A stretch of DNA of 17,604 nucleotides from Microcaldota archaeon (GTDB taxonomy: Archaea; Micrarchaeota; Micrarchaeia; Micrarchaeales; CABMGC01): positions 1 to 17,604 of the forward strand of contig JAJZKH010000005.1 of the NCBI GenBank assembly GCA_021850955.1, in the 5' to 3' direction. The position numbers and the translations under genes are program-made. Positions 1-5,975 of this stretch are shown piece by piece (within the stretch, counting starts at the first letter, position 1; every line of letters begins with the position of its first letter). Under the pieces are notes generated by a model, which had not been told where the DNA came from, ran no database searches, and saw nothing but the letters and a program-made list of their open reading frames with translations.

Positions 1-3000
1 TTCCAGTACTTGTACTAGTATTTGTAGTACTATTTTGAAGTTTAGTTGTATTTGAGCTACTCTGTACGTTATTTTCAAAGAATTTTATTGCAACTGTCTG
101 TTGTAATGGTATATACGAAACGTTATACAACTGCATACTACATTTAGTGTTTCCTAATACCTCTATCGGTTGAGTATTTAAGTTTAATGTATATGGTTGA
201 TTATTTAATGTAATTCCTGCAGAATCAGGACTTATAAAGTTTAATGTACTGAATACATTCTGACCACAATAATCAAATGTAAATGTTGCAGGGACTCCTA
301 TGTTTGTTACTAAATAACCATATTCAGTTCCAATTACGGTAGGGTGTGGTAATCCACCACCAGCGGCTGCTCCTCCACCGCCCCCACCTCCTCCGCCACC
401 TATCGGAGCGGTTGTGGTTGTTGAAGTGGTTTGTTGTATTCCTATACCTCCTACGCCTATTACCCAATTATTGTCTATACTTGTTCCTTGCAGTGTTTCA
501 GGAAGTTTTACCCAAAGACTAACATTATTTACCATATTTAAGTTAGTATACTGTGCTCCGTTAGATGCGTTTCCTTGAATCCATGCAGGAGCTGTACTTC
601 CAGAAGTTTTATTATATAAATAAATATTTTGTAAAGTTGTAGCTAAGTAATTCGAGTAATTTAATGAATTAAACGGTATCATTAAATCAGATCCACTCTT
701 CATCGCTACAGTCTGAGTATTTTGAATACTTATTGGTATACAGTATTCGGTTTCAGATTTTAATGAGCTCGGAATACTTCCACAAACTCCATTTCCAGAG
801 TTATAAATACCTCCTGTTTTTACTGTTGGCATTACTCCATTTGGTGGGTATGTGGCTATTCCTATGAAATTTAATGTGTAATCTTTGAACGAAGTTATAT
901 TATTAGATGTCAATATATCTATCGCGTATAAATTCAGATCATTTCCTGGAGCATCTGAATATAGGTAAACACTTCCGTTCTGAATATTTTCACTCGGACC
1001 GCAATAACCTCCATTATGTAACCAGCACCATATAACCGTTCCTGTTCCTTTAACATTTTTAACATATGATAATATTATTCCATTATTGGGTGAAGTTATT
1101 GGGGACGGAACACCTGAATATTGGTATGGGCAGTAGGATGTATTTATACTAGCTCCATTATTTACGGCTATCCCGTATTGGCATGATTGTACTGTATTCC
1201 AAACAGTGCCCAATATTTTTCCATTGAAGTTATCATAAAAATCAAATACATTTTTCCCATTATCAAATTCTCCATATATTGAAGTAAGTTGTGGTGCAAT
1301 TCCAATATTTGCATTTGAATTTTGAAAAAAGTTATTTAAGTTAGACGTAATTTGTGGAATTGTTGTAGTTGTTGGGGTTGTGATAACTGGTAATGTACTA
1401 GTAGTAATTAAAGTCGAGGTGCTAGTAGAAGTACTAGTGCTTGTACTTGTTGAAGTTGTAGTCTGAGTAGTTAATGCCGAAGTCGAAGTACTTGTAGATG
1501 TAGTGGTTTTTGTAGTAGGTGTTGTTGTCTGAACCGAAGTCGAAGTACTGGTGCTTGTACTTGTTGAGGTACTTGTAGAAATATTCTGCGAGTTATACTT
1601 TACTAAAACTGTAGGCGAATATTGTACCGGTGCATAAATAATTGCACCTGTACCTACATTGTGTCCTTGTTGTTGTACATAAAAACAATAATACTCTGTA
1701 CTATTTGGAGTTATATTAATACTACGAGTATACACTCCTATACCAAAAGATCCTATTCCTTTGGTGTAATTACTATCCTGCGAACAAGAACTAGATTGAC
1801 CTGTTCTTAAAGATGCTAAATATGTCGTTGATCCTGATTCACTTTCATTATCATAATATACAGTTTCGTTATATACTTTTAAAGTAATCGTAAGATTTTC
1901 ACCAGTTTTAATATTTGTTGTTGAAACATTTGTTATTAACGTAGAAAGTACTGGTTGTGTTGCGTCAAATGTAAATACGTGTGCCTTAGGGTCTCCTATA
2001 ACTACATTTTTCCATTCTAGACATGGCATAGCCGCGTAAAAAGCATCTCCTAATGTCAAACCCCCATAATATAATGGAAGAAGTAGATCTGATTGTTCTA
2101 AACAAGTAGTAAATGGTTCACTAACATATCCACTTACCCCTGTTATGTTGTCAAGTATTAAATCTGATATTAGTGATTGACCTCCAGTCCATGGATATTG
2201 TAAAAGAGTTCTTGCGCTAGAAGAAACATATGTCTCGCCAATAGCTCCTGGGACAAAACCATAATTCCATTTACTAGAATTCTGACCTGCGTTGCAACCA
2301 CAATTTGAACCCCACGAAATATACCCTGATAATCCTTTATTACCTATTGGAAAAGTATTTAGTACATATGTAGTATTTTTAGGAATATCATTTAAAAGTG
2401 AATTTGAGTCTACCATCTCATATTCTAAACTATCAGTTAAATACCCACTTGTATTTCCAACTAAAAGTATATTGCCGCTACTATATGCGTCTTTCGCATT
2501 AGATGCATCATTTATAAGATTATATATACTTTGTTGTGTTGGCCCATCTAATCTTGTTACTATATACATCCCTCTATATGAAGGATTTGAATTATTGAAT
2601 ACTATTTGTTCTAAAGTATACTGATTTATTAATTCACCTGCACCAAAGCCGTATTCAAGACTACCATAATACGGATTACTAACACTACCTGCACAATTAC
2701 CACACAAATCTACTGGATTGTTTGTTAAGTTATCTGCAATAAGCGAATCTATTGATGCTCCAACACCAATGTATGGATTTGTATATGCGTTATCATCGAG
2801 TGGTACTCCTACTGTTGTTACTATATATTGTATATTTGGTGTAATTGCTAATTTATTTTTTATCTGAAGCAATATCGAGTTTGTCACCGTGTTATTAACA
2901 TACTCAGAGTTAGGAATATTAGTCAAATTAAGAACGTGAGATGTGTTAAATCCCTCATTTATTCTTGCATTTTTAAAGTAATTACAAACATTTTCACTTT

Positions 3001-3313
3001 CTTGGCTTGCAGGATTACATATTAATAAAACATCATAATAAGAGTAATATTTTGCATCAAATGCTTGTAGTTGTGCCTCTGTTTCTGTTTGTTTTTGTAC
3101 ATTTAATATCTTTCTATTTGATGTATTCTCATTTGTTCTATTCGTAATATTATTATTTTTTATTAAATGAATGTTGCTACTATTAGTTGTAGTTGTTTTA
3201 TTTATTGTAAAAATAACAGGTATTAAAATTATACCAATAAGAATTATAAGTAAAACTTTATTTAATAATATAAGTTGTTTATCCTTTTTCCTTTTATAAA
3301 AACTTCTAACCAT
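1..3313 (-). CDS. Giant membrane-anchored or secreted surface protein with a caspase-like (TIGR03790-like) domain, Ser/Thr linker and Gly-rich tract; C-terminus outside window
   Basis: This is one open frame of about 1104 codons that leaves the window at its left edge without a stop. Residues 1-15 are basic (MVRSFYKRKKDK) and are followed by a hydrophobic segment at about 16-37, so it is a signal peptide or N-terminal anchor. Residues about 90-443 carry a pattern I associate with TIGR03790-type proteins, which resemble the caspase/gingipain fold: YIVTTVGVPL, then VPGAIGETYVSSSAR, then GVSGYVSEPF and finally VIGDP. An Ig-like stretch follows (about 444-570), then a Thr/Ser linker rich in TS dipeptides (about 575-650). 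Next comes a lectin-like or DUF2341-like segment containing GEFDNGKNVFDFYDNF (about 683-700), then a ten-glycine run followed by AAAGGG (about 970-986). N-glycosylation sequons are frequent throughout. It is probably an exported, glycosylated cell-surface protein. The ORF is seen directly; domain names are from memory and protease activity is not established. Confidence 0.8.
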   Translation of the reverse strand, partial: MVRSFYKRKKDKQLILLNKVLLIILIGIILIPVIFTINKTTTTNSSNIHLIKNNNITNRTNENTSNRKILNVQKQTETEAQLQAFDAKYYSYYDVLLICNPASQESENVCNYFKNARINEGFNTSHVLNLTNIPNSEYVNNTVTNSILLQIKNKLAITPNIQYIVTTVGVPLDDNAYTNPYIGVGASIDSLIADNLTNNPVDLCGNCAGSVSNPYYGSLEYGFGAGELINQYTLEQIVFNNSNPSYRGMYIVTRLDGPTQQSIYNLINDASNAKDAYSSGNILLVGNTSGYLTDSLEYEMVDSNSLLNDIPKNTTYVLNTFPIGNKGLSGYISWGSNCGCNAGQNSSKWNYGFVPGAIGETYVSSSARTLLQYPWTGGQSLISDLILDNITGVSGYVSEPFTTCLEQSDLLLPLYYGGLTLGDAFYAAMPCLEWKNVVIGDPKAHVFTFDATQPVLSTLITNVSTTNIKTGENLTITLKVYNETVYYDNESESGSTTYLASLRTGQSSSCSQDSNYTKGIGSFGIGVYTRSINITPNSTEYYCFYVQQQGHNVGTGAIIYAPVQYSPTVLVKYNSQNISTSTSTSTSTSTSTSVQTTTPTTKTTTSTSTSTSALTTQTTTSTSTSTSTSTSTSTLITTSTLPVITTPTTTTIPQITSNLNNFFQNSNANIGIAPQLTSIYGEFDNGKNVFDFYDNFNGKILGTVWNTVQSCQYGIAVNNGASINTSYCPYQYSGVPSPITSPNNGIILSYVKNVKGTGTVIWCWLHNGGYCGPSENIQNGSVYLYSDAPGNDLNLYAIDILTSNNITSFKDYTLNFIGIATYPPNGVMPTVKTGGIYNSGNGVCGSIPSSLKSETEYCIPISIQNTQTVAMKSGSDLMIPFNSLNYSNYLATTLQNIYLYNKTSGSTAPAWIQGNASNGAQYTNLNMVNNVSLWVKLPETLQGTSIDNNWVIGVGGIGIQQTTSTTTTAPIGGGGGGGGGGAAAGGGLPHPTVIGTEYGYLVTNIGVPATFTFDYCGQNVFSTLNFISPDSAGITLNNQPYTLNLNTQPIEVLGNTKCSMQLYNVSYIPLQQTVAIKFFENNVQSSSNTTKLQNSTTNTSTSTG
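1351..1590 (-). repeat. Degenerate Thr/Ser-coding low-complexity repeat
   Basis: The stretch encodes alternating Thr-Ser runs within the surface protein. At DNA level it is an imperfect array of units such as gaagtcgaagtacttgta and gtacttgttgaagt. It encodes a flexible, probably O-glycosylated spacer between the N-terminal domain and the lectin-like domain. Units vary in length and there are no spacers, so it is not a CRISPR array. The repeat could recombine, so its length may vary between strains. Confidence 0.75.
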
Positions 3314-3362
3314 TAATTCAGTCCTAGATTATGATATTTTAATTCTATACTGTATATAACTC

Positions 3363-3412
3363 ATCGTATTATATAATTACTTGTATATCGAATATATATA
3401 CCTTAATCTTAA
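3363..3412 (-). promoter_or_regulatory. AT-only promoter region of the surface protein
   Basis: The 123-bp gap between the surface protein and the helical-repeat gene contains several overlapping TATA-like strings (tatataat and tatatatac in the minus sense) at 50-100 nt from the surface-protein start. No single box stands out and no Shine-Dalgarno-like GTGA precedes that start, so the exact promoter position is uncertain. Confidence 0.35.
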
Positions 3413-3436
3413 TTTATTCTTATTTAATTTAAATAC

Positions 3437-4192
3437 TCATATCCTATGTATTTTATTAAGTTCATTATTAGAAGCTATTTTTTGGGCTCTATTTAAATTT
3501 CCTTTATAATTGCAAATTACATATGCCCTAGTTGTTGCAATAAGTTTTTGGTTTTCGTTTAAATTATGATATCTTGCAACATATTCTGCATTATCAAAAT
3601 TTCCATTAATCAGTTCCTTTTCATAACCTCTACACGCAGCAATTTGTTCATCTTCTTTTTTTAATCCATTTTCTTTTGCTACTCGCGCAGCAGCTATGAA
3701 CATATCATTATTAAAAAGAATTTTATAAAATTTCAATGCAACAAACTGTACTACATCTTTTCCTAAATCAAATTCTGAAGCAGCATATACTGCAAATTGG
3801 TAATCTTTATTTTCCATACACATTTTAAAAAACATTTTTGCTGCTGATCTTTGTTTTTTTACTCCCAAACCGTGTTCTTTTGCAACACGCGCAGCTACTT
3901 CAAAGTATTTTTTATCCATTAATACGTCATAAGCCATTTCTGCAGCTAACATCTGTTTTTCTTTTTCAAGTCCACCGTACTTTGCAATATTTGCTGCTTG
4001 AAAAAATTTCCTATCTACAACACACTTTTCATACGATTCAACTATTATTAATTTTTTTTCTTTATTACTTAATTCATAATACTCTGCTACTACACCCGCA
4101 GCATGAAAATCTCCTTTAATTAGCATAGCTATATATTCATTATGCGCTTTTGTTTTTTTGTTTTGCTCAGAATTTATTTGTTTAACTGCCAT
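3437..4192 (-). CDS. Alpha-solenoid protein of seven 34-residue helical repeats
   Basis: The 251-residue protein, after a charged N-terminal 17 residues, is almost entirely a tandem helical repeat. Units begin at residues 18, 52, 86, 120, 154, 188 and 222 (the last shortened), a strict 34-residue period. The consensus is an aromatic residue at position 3, F at 12, AA at 15-16, VA at 18-19, L at 24 and A at 32-33; for example unit 3 contains YFEVAARVAKEHGL and unit 5 MFIAAARVAKENGL. A 34-residue pitch with small residues packed at fixed sites is TPR/Sel1-like, although the canonical TPR W-L-G-Y-A-F-A-P pattern is absent. There is no signal peptide or membrane helix, so it is cytoplasmic and probably a protein-binding scaffold. 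The start is preceded by GTGA at 5-nt spacing, matching other starts here. Partner and function are unknown. Confidence 0.85.
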   Translation of the reverse strand: MAVKQINSEQNKKTKAHNEYIAMLIKGDFHAAGVVAEYYELSNKEKKLIIVESYEKCVVDRKFFQAANIAKYGGLEKEKQMLAAEMAYDVLMDKKYFEVAARVAKEHGLGVKKQRSAAKMFFKMCMENKDYQFAVYAASEFDLGKDVVQFVALKFYKILFNNDMFIAAARVAKENGLKKEDEQIAACRGYEKELINGNFDNAEYVARYHNLNENQKLIATTRAYVICNYKGNLNRAQKIASNNELNKIHRI

Positions 4193-4312
4193 ATTTTCAC
4201 AAAGTTATTTTTTGTGTTATCAGATATATAAATCTTCATTAAATTCAATTTATTCATTATTATTTATATAAATTTTAGAAATATCTTTATTTTACATTCT
4301 AAACTCCTTTAA

Positions 4313-4733
4313 TTATTGTTTCTTGGTATCTGATCTAAACATCCAACATATGCCAAATTTATCAGTTAATGCACCATAATAACCAAAAAACTCCTCTCTT
4401 AAATTCTCTATTGTATCATTATCTGCATCTACTGCTAGAATCCCGAAAACTCTTTTACCTCTTCAGGAGTGCTTTCAAATAACAATGAAACATTATTTCC
4501 TTTGTTATATGCTCTTGTCGGATGCATCCAATCAGATACGCTAAACTTCACTGTCCCACTTTTAAAGCGAGCATACATAATTTATTTTGTAATTCTTGAG
4601 GCATCTTATCTTTCATTGGAGTGTCTGAAACTCTATTGACTTCACTTATTTCTCCACCAAAACATTCTTTGTAAAGTTTTAATGCTTCTTCAGAATTCTT
4701 ATTAAAAAATAGGTATGGTCTAAATTCGTTCAT
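4313..4733 (-). pseudogene. PhnB-like VOC (glyoxalase superfamily) gene with two single-base frameshifts
   Basis: The N-terminal 51 residues (MNEFRPYLFFNKNSEEAL and onward, with LYKECFGGEI) match the start of PhnB/VOC proteins. Near 4578-4586 the frame slips; the next frame continues the family pattern with IMYARFKSGTVKFSVSDW, a YNKGNNVSLLF strand and EEVKEF. Near 4438-4452 it slips again and continues with LAVDADNDTIENL and GALTDKFGICWMF, ending at a TAA at 4313-4315. Adding one A in the AAA run at the first site and one T in the TTTT run at the second restores a single frame of about 140 residues, the normal size for the family. The gene is therefore either a recent pseudogene or intact with two homopolymer sequencing errors. 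Substrate unknown; VOC proteins of this clade are small metal-binding dimers. Confidence 0.75.
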
Positions 4734-4806
4734 ATAATCGCATATTTACTTATCAAATAAATTATAAATTAGTTGCTTTTTAGACTAAATTTATTTACAA
4801 TAAAAA

Positions 4807-4907
4807 GAAGTTTGGACTCTGCGGGGATCGCACCCAATTAAATTTATCAGCTTAAATAATTTAAATTATTCAGTGCTGTTACCAACTAGTGGCATAAGTA
4901 CAACTTC
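4807..4907 (-). other. tRNA-like element, degenerate or with unusual introns
   Basis: The 3' part of this minus-strand element (4813-4835) is nearly identical to the T-arm and acceptor end of the tRNA-Ala gene about 1 kb away (21 of 23 bases). Further 5' there is a D-arm-like piece, TGCC...TAGTTGGTAACAGCA (about 4873-4893), with a plausible GG in the D-loop. The middle is an AT palindrome (AATAATTTAAATTATT, 4855-4870) that does not give a standard 7-base anticodon loop. The T-stem has only about four pairs, and the best acceptor pairing (GTACTTA with AGAGTCC) has two mismatches. The whole is bracketed by gaagtt (4807-4812) and aacttc (4902-4907), which would extend the acceptor stem. It is probably a decayed tRNA or a tRNA-end duplication; a functional tRNA with non-canonical introns cannot be excluded. 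Confidence 0.4.
4813..4835 (-). repeat. Copy 1 of tRNA-Ala 3'-end direct repeat (possible att site)
   Basis: The 23-bp segment matches 5834-5856 at 21 positions in the same orientation. It corresponds to the T-loop, 3' T-stem, acceptor 3' strand and discriminator base of tRNA-Ala. Archaeal integrative elements often leave such tRNA 3'-end duplications at their borders. Between the copies lies about 1 kb carrying a toxin-antitoxin pair; no integrase is visible. Confidence 0.55.
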
Positions 4908-5061
4908 CTCTACTCTAACTTTCTAGGGTTTCTTAATAGTTTTGTCGAAATAAACAAGCTAGTGGACCCAGGAGCTTTATTTACCGAATCAGTTCAGTCC
5001 CATCTGATAAAATTAAAATAAACAAGAGCTTACAACAGCATATGCGGTCACATGTGCTTGT
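4908..5061. other. Non-coding spacer, no gene recognised
   Basis: I see no convincing ORF, tRNA or terminator between the tRNA-like element and the 3' end of the PIN gene. The stretch has a somewhat G+C-richer core (around 4958-4976, containing agtggacccaggagc) that resembles neither flanking gene. I cannot assign it. Confidence 0.5.
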
Positions 5062-5472
5062 TTATAGCGAACCAACAATCGACACAAGTTCTTTTGTCTT
5101 AAGAACTCTAATTCTTTTCTGTGAACCAAAATCATTATCGTTGCTCCATATTACAGTATCTTCGTGCAATGCACATGCAATATACAGCCAATCCTTTGGG
5201 TCTGCAATCAGACTAGCGGCTGCATTTAAGAAGGGTTTAAGGTTTTTGTCTGGCACAAATGTTATTTGAGCAAATACCTTCTGAATCATGTGTAATAGTT
5301 TCTCATCATTCATACCTGACTTATCCTTGATTTCTATTATGTGGGATACCAATTCATCCTTGAGGAATTCTGGTGCAAAAAGTGTAAGTGTAGGGTTAAA
5401 AATCAGGCGCCTGGTCGCCGAATCCTTTATCATACAGGCAAACAGGATATTTGCATCAACTGTTACTCTCAT
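5062..5472 (-). CDS. PIN-domain ribonuclease, toxin of a toxin-antitoxin pair
   Basis: The 136-residue protein is a single PIN domain of the normal size. Acidic residues expected of the metal-binding nuclease site are present: D6 in VDANILF, E40 in FLKDEL, D94 in ADPKDWLYIA, and D112/D114 in WSNDNDFG. The LFAPEFL and DPKD...IWSND pattern fits the archaeal PIN family I recall as PF10130, relatives of VapC. The predicted role is RNA cleavage when not bound by its antitoxin. The start overlaps the antitoxin gene by 17 bp (5456-5472), indicating an antitoxin-first operon and coupled translation. Local base composition is richer in G+C than in the neighbours (for example caggcgcctggtcgccga), suggesting acquisition by transfer. 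The RNA target is unknown. Confidence 0.85.
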   Translation of the reverse strand: MRVTVDANILFACMIKDSATRRLIFNPTLTLFAPEFLKDELVSHIIEIKDKSGMNDEKLLHMIQKVFAQITFVPDKNLKPFLNAAASLIADPKDWLYIACALHEDTVIWSNDNDFGSQKRIRVLKTKELVSIVGSL

Positions 5473-5698
5473 CGAGAAGCACCTTTGCGTGCTTTGCCAT
5501 GCCCTTCGATACCTTCTTTTCTATAATTTTCCAGTCCTTCATGGTAAACTTGCTCTTTTCCGCTAGCTTTTCTAGCTCTTTGAAATCAGCAAGCTTCTGT
5601 TCTATTATATTTCTTACGGCACTTGACCATTTAATCGACGGATGTTTTTCCATATCTCTCCTAAGTTCTTCACTTACTACTAAAGTTATGTTAGGCAT
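5456..5698 (-). CDS. Ribbon-helix-helix antitoxin
   Basis: The 80-residue protein opens with a beta-strand (NITLVVSEEL), then a helix (RRDMEKHPSI) and a second helix (WSSAVRNIIEQKL). This is the RHH/CopG layout found in many VapB-type antitoxins. The charged C-terminal half (residues 36-80, rich in Lys and Glu) is probably the part that wraps the PIN toxin. It is the first gene of a two-gene operon whose toxin overlaps its 3' end. The leader is only about 5 nt, so the mRNA is probably leaderless. A perfect palindrome lies between the TATA box and the start codon, which fits autorepression by an RHH dimer. The pairing is strongly supported by gene order and overlap; binding is inferred. Confidence 0.8.
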   Translation of the reverse strand: MPNITLVVSEELRRDMEKHPSIKWSSAVRNIIEQKLADFKELEKLAEKSKFTMKDWKIIEKKVSKGMAKHAKVLLDESNS

Positions 5699-5702
5699 AT
5701 AA

Positions 5703-5721
5703 TCACATAATTATTATGTGA
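5703..5721. promoter_or_regulatory. Palindromic operator of the toxin-antitoxin operon
   Basis: TCACATAATTATTATGTGA is a perfect inverted repeat with 9-bp arms and one central base. It sits immediately upstream of the antitoxin ATG (5698), over the expected transcription start and just downstream of the TATA box. Such a site is what an RHH autorepressor would bind. Position and symmetry are seen; the binding protein is inferred. Confidence 0.65.
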
Positions 5722-5727
5722 ATAAAC

Positions 5728-5739
5728 ATATTTAAATAT
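5728..5739 (-). promoter_or_regulatory. TATA box of the toxin-antitoxin operon
   Basis: ATATTTAAATAT lies 30 nt upstream of the antitoxin start codon, the usual archaeal distance for a short-leader or leaderless transcript. The operator palindrome occupies the space between. Confidence 0.6.
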
Positions 5740-5809
5740 TGCTGCAAAGTCTTTATCAACAAACACTGTCATTCACAGTTATTAGTAAGTTGCACTCATA
5801 ATTTCTGAT

Positions 5810-5832
5810 AAAACTCTTTCCCGAAGAGTTTT
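5810..5832. repeat. Hairpin element next to the tRNA-Ala 3' end
   Basis: AAAACTCTT and AAGAGTTTT form a perfect 9-bp stem around a 5-base loop. The element starts 1 bp from the tRNA 3' end on its downstream side. It is closely similar to the hairpin inside the tRNA's own intron (5884-5905), including the preceding GAT. It could act in 3' processing or termination, or be a small dispersed repeat. Confidence 0.6.
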
Positions 5833-5833
5833 G

Positions 5834-5856
5834 TGGACTCTGCGGGATTCGCACCC
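5834..5856 (-). repeat. Copy 2 of tRNA-Ala 3'-end direct repeat (inside the tRNA gene)
   Basis: This is the 3' end of the intact tRNA-Ala gene and matches 4813-4835 in 21 of 23 positions. If the patch is a mobile insert, this is the attachment site restored in the functional tRNA. Confidence 0.55.
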
Positions 5857-5867
5857 GCGGCCTTTCC

Positions 5868-5905
5868 GTTTTTCGATTTTGATAAAACTTTTTCTAAAAG
5901 GTTTT
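5868..5905 (-). other. Intron of tRNA-Ala(CGC)
   Basis: The approximate limits of the 38-nt intron follow from cutting after the second base of each 3-nt bulge. Its core (5884-5905) is a hairpin with arms AAAACTTTT and AAAGGTTTT (one G:U pair, 4-base loop). It resembles the hairpin at 5810-5832 just beyond the tRNA 3' end. Confidence 0.75.
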
Positions 5906-5965
5906 CTTGCGAACGGAACGCTCTGCTCCTGAGCTAAGAGCCCACGCAAATAATTAGTTTGTTAA

Positions 5966-5973
5966 GATATAAA
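5966..5973 (-). promoter_or_regulatory. TATA box of tRNA-Ala
   Basis: In the minus sense, TTTATATC lies 23-30 nt upstream of the first base of the tRNA, the standard archaeal spacing. It touches the 3' end of mqo (stop at 5976), so the tRNA has its own promoter although it lies just downstream of mqo on the same strand. Confidence 0.55.
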
Positions 5974-5975
5974 GA

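Larger units (their letters stand above)
5834..5943 (-). tRNA. tRNA-Ala(CGC) with a 38-nt intron at position 37/38
   Basis: The acceptor pairs GGGCTCT with AGAGTCC and contains G3:U70, the identity element for alanyl-tRNA synthetase; the discriminator is A73 and CCA is not encoded. The D-stem is GCTC/GAGC, the anticodon stem TTCCG/CGGAA, the anticodon CGC, and the T-stem GCGGG/CCCGC. The intron interrupts after A37. A textbook bulge-helix-bulge forms: 4-bp helix TTCG/CGAA flanked by 3-base bulges CAA and AAA on opposite strands, placing both cuts so that 38 nt are removed. The mature tRNA is 72 nt. Oddities: the D-loop is only AGGAGCA (no normal G18-G19 setting) and the T-loop is TGCGAAT, with G instead of U at 55. 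Splicing needs the archaeal splicing endonuclease and tRNA ligase; CCA is added by an enzyme such as the one encoded at 15395-16768. Confidence 0.88.

Noticed and set aside
1351..1590. CRISPR or satellite array
   Set aside because: The repeated DNA is in frame, codes for Thr-Ser runs, and has no regular repeat-spacer pattern.
1622..2624. Plus-strand ORFs of 62 and 110 residues opposite the surface protein
   Set aside because: They lie wholly inside the long minus-strand frame and have Cys/Tyr-rich, unpatterned compositions typical of antisense shadows.
4950..5010. A second tRNA on either strand around the G+C-richer patch
   Set aside because: No set of acceptor, T-arm and anticodon pairings could be made.
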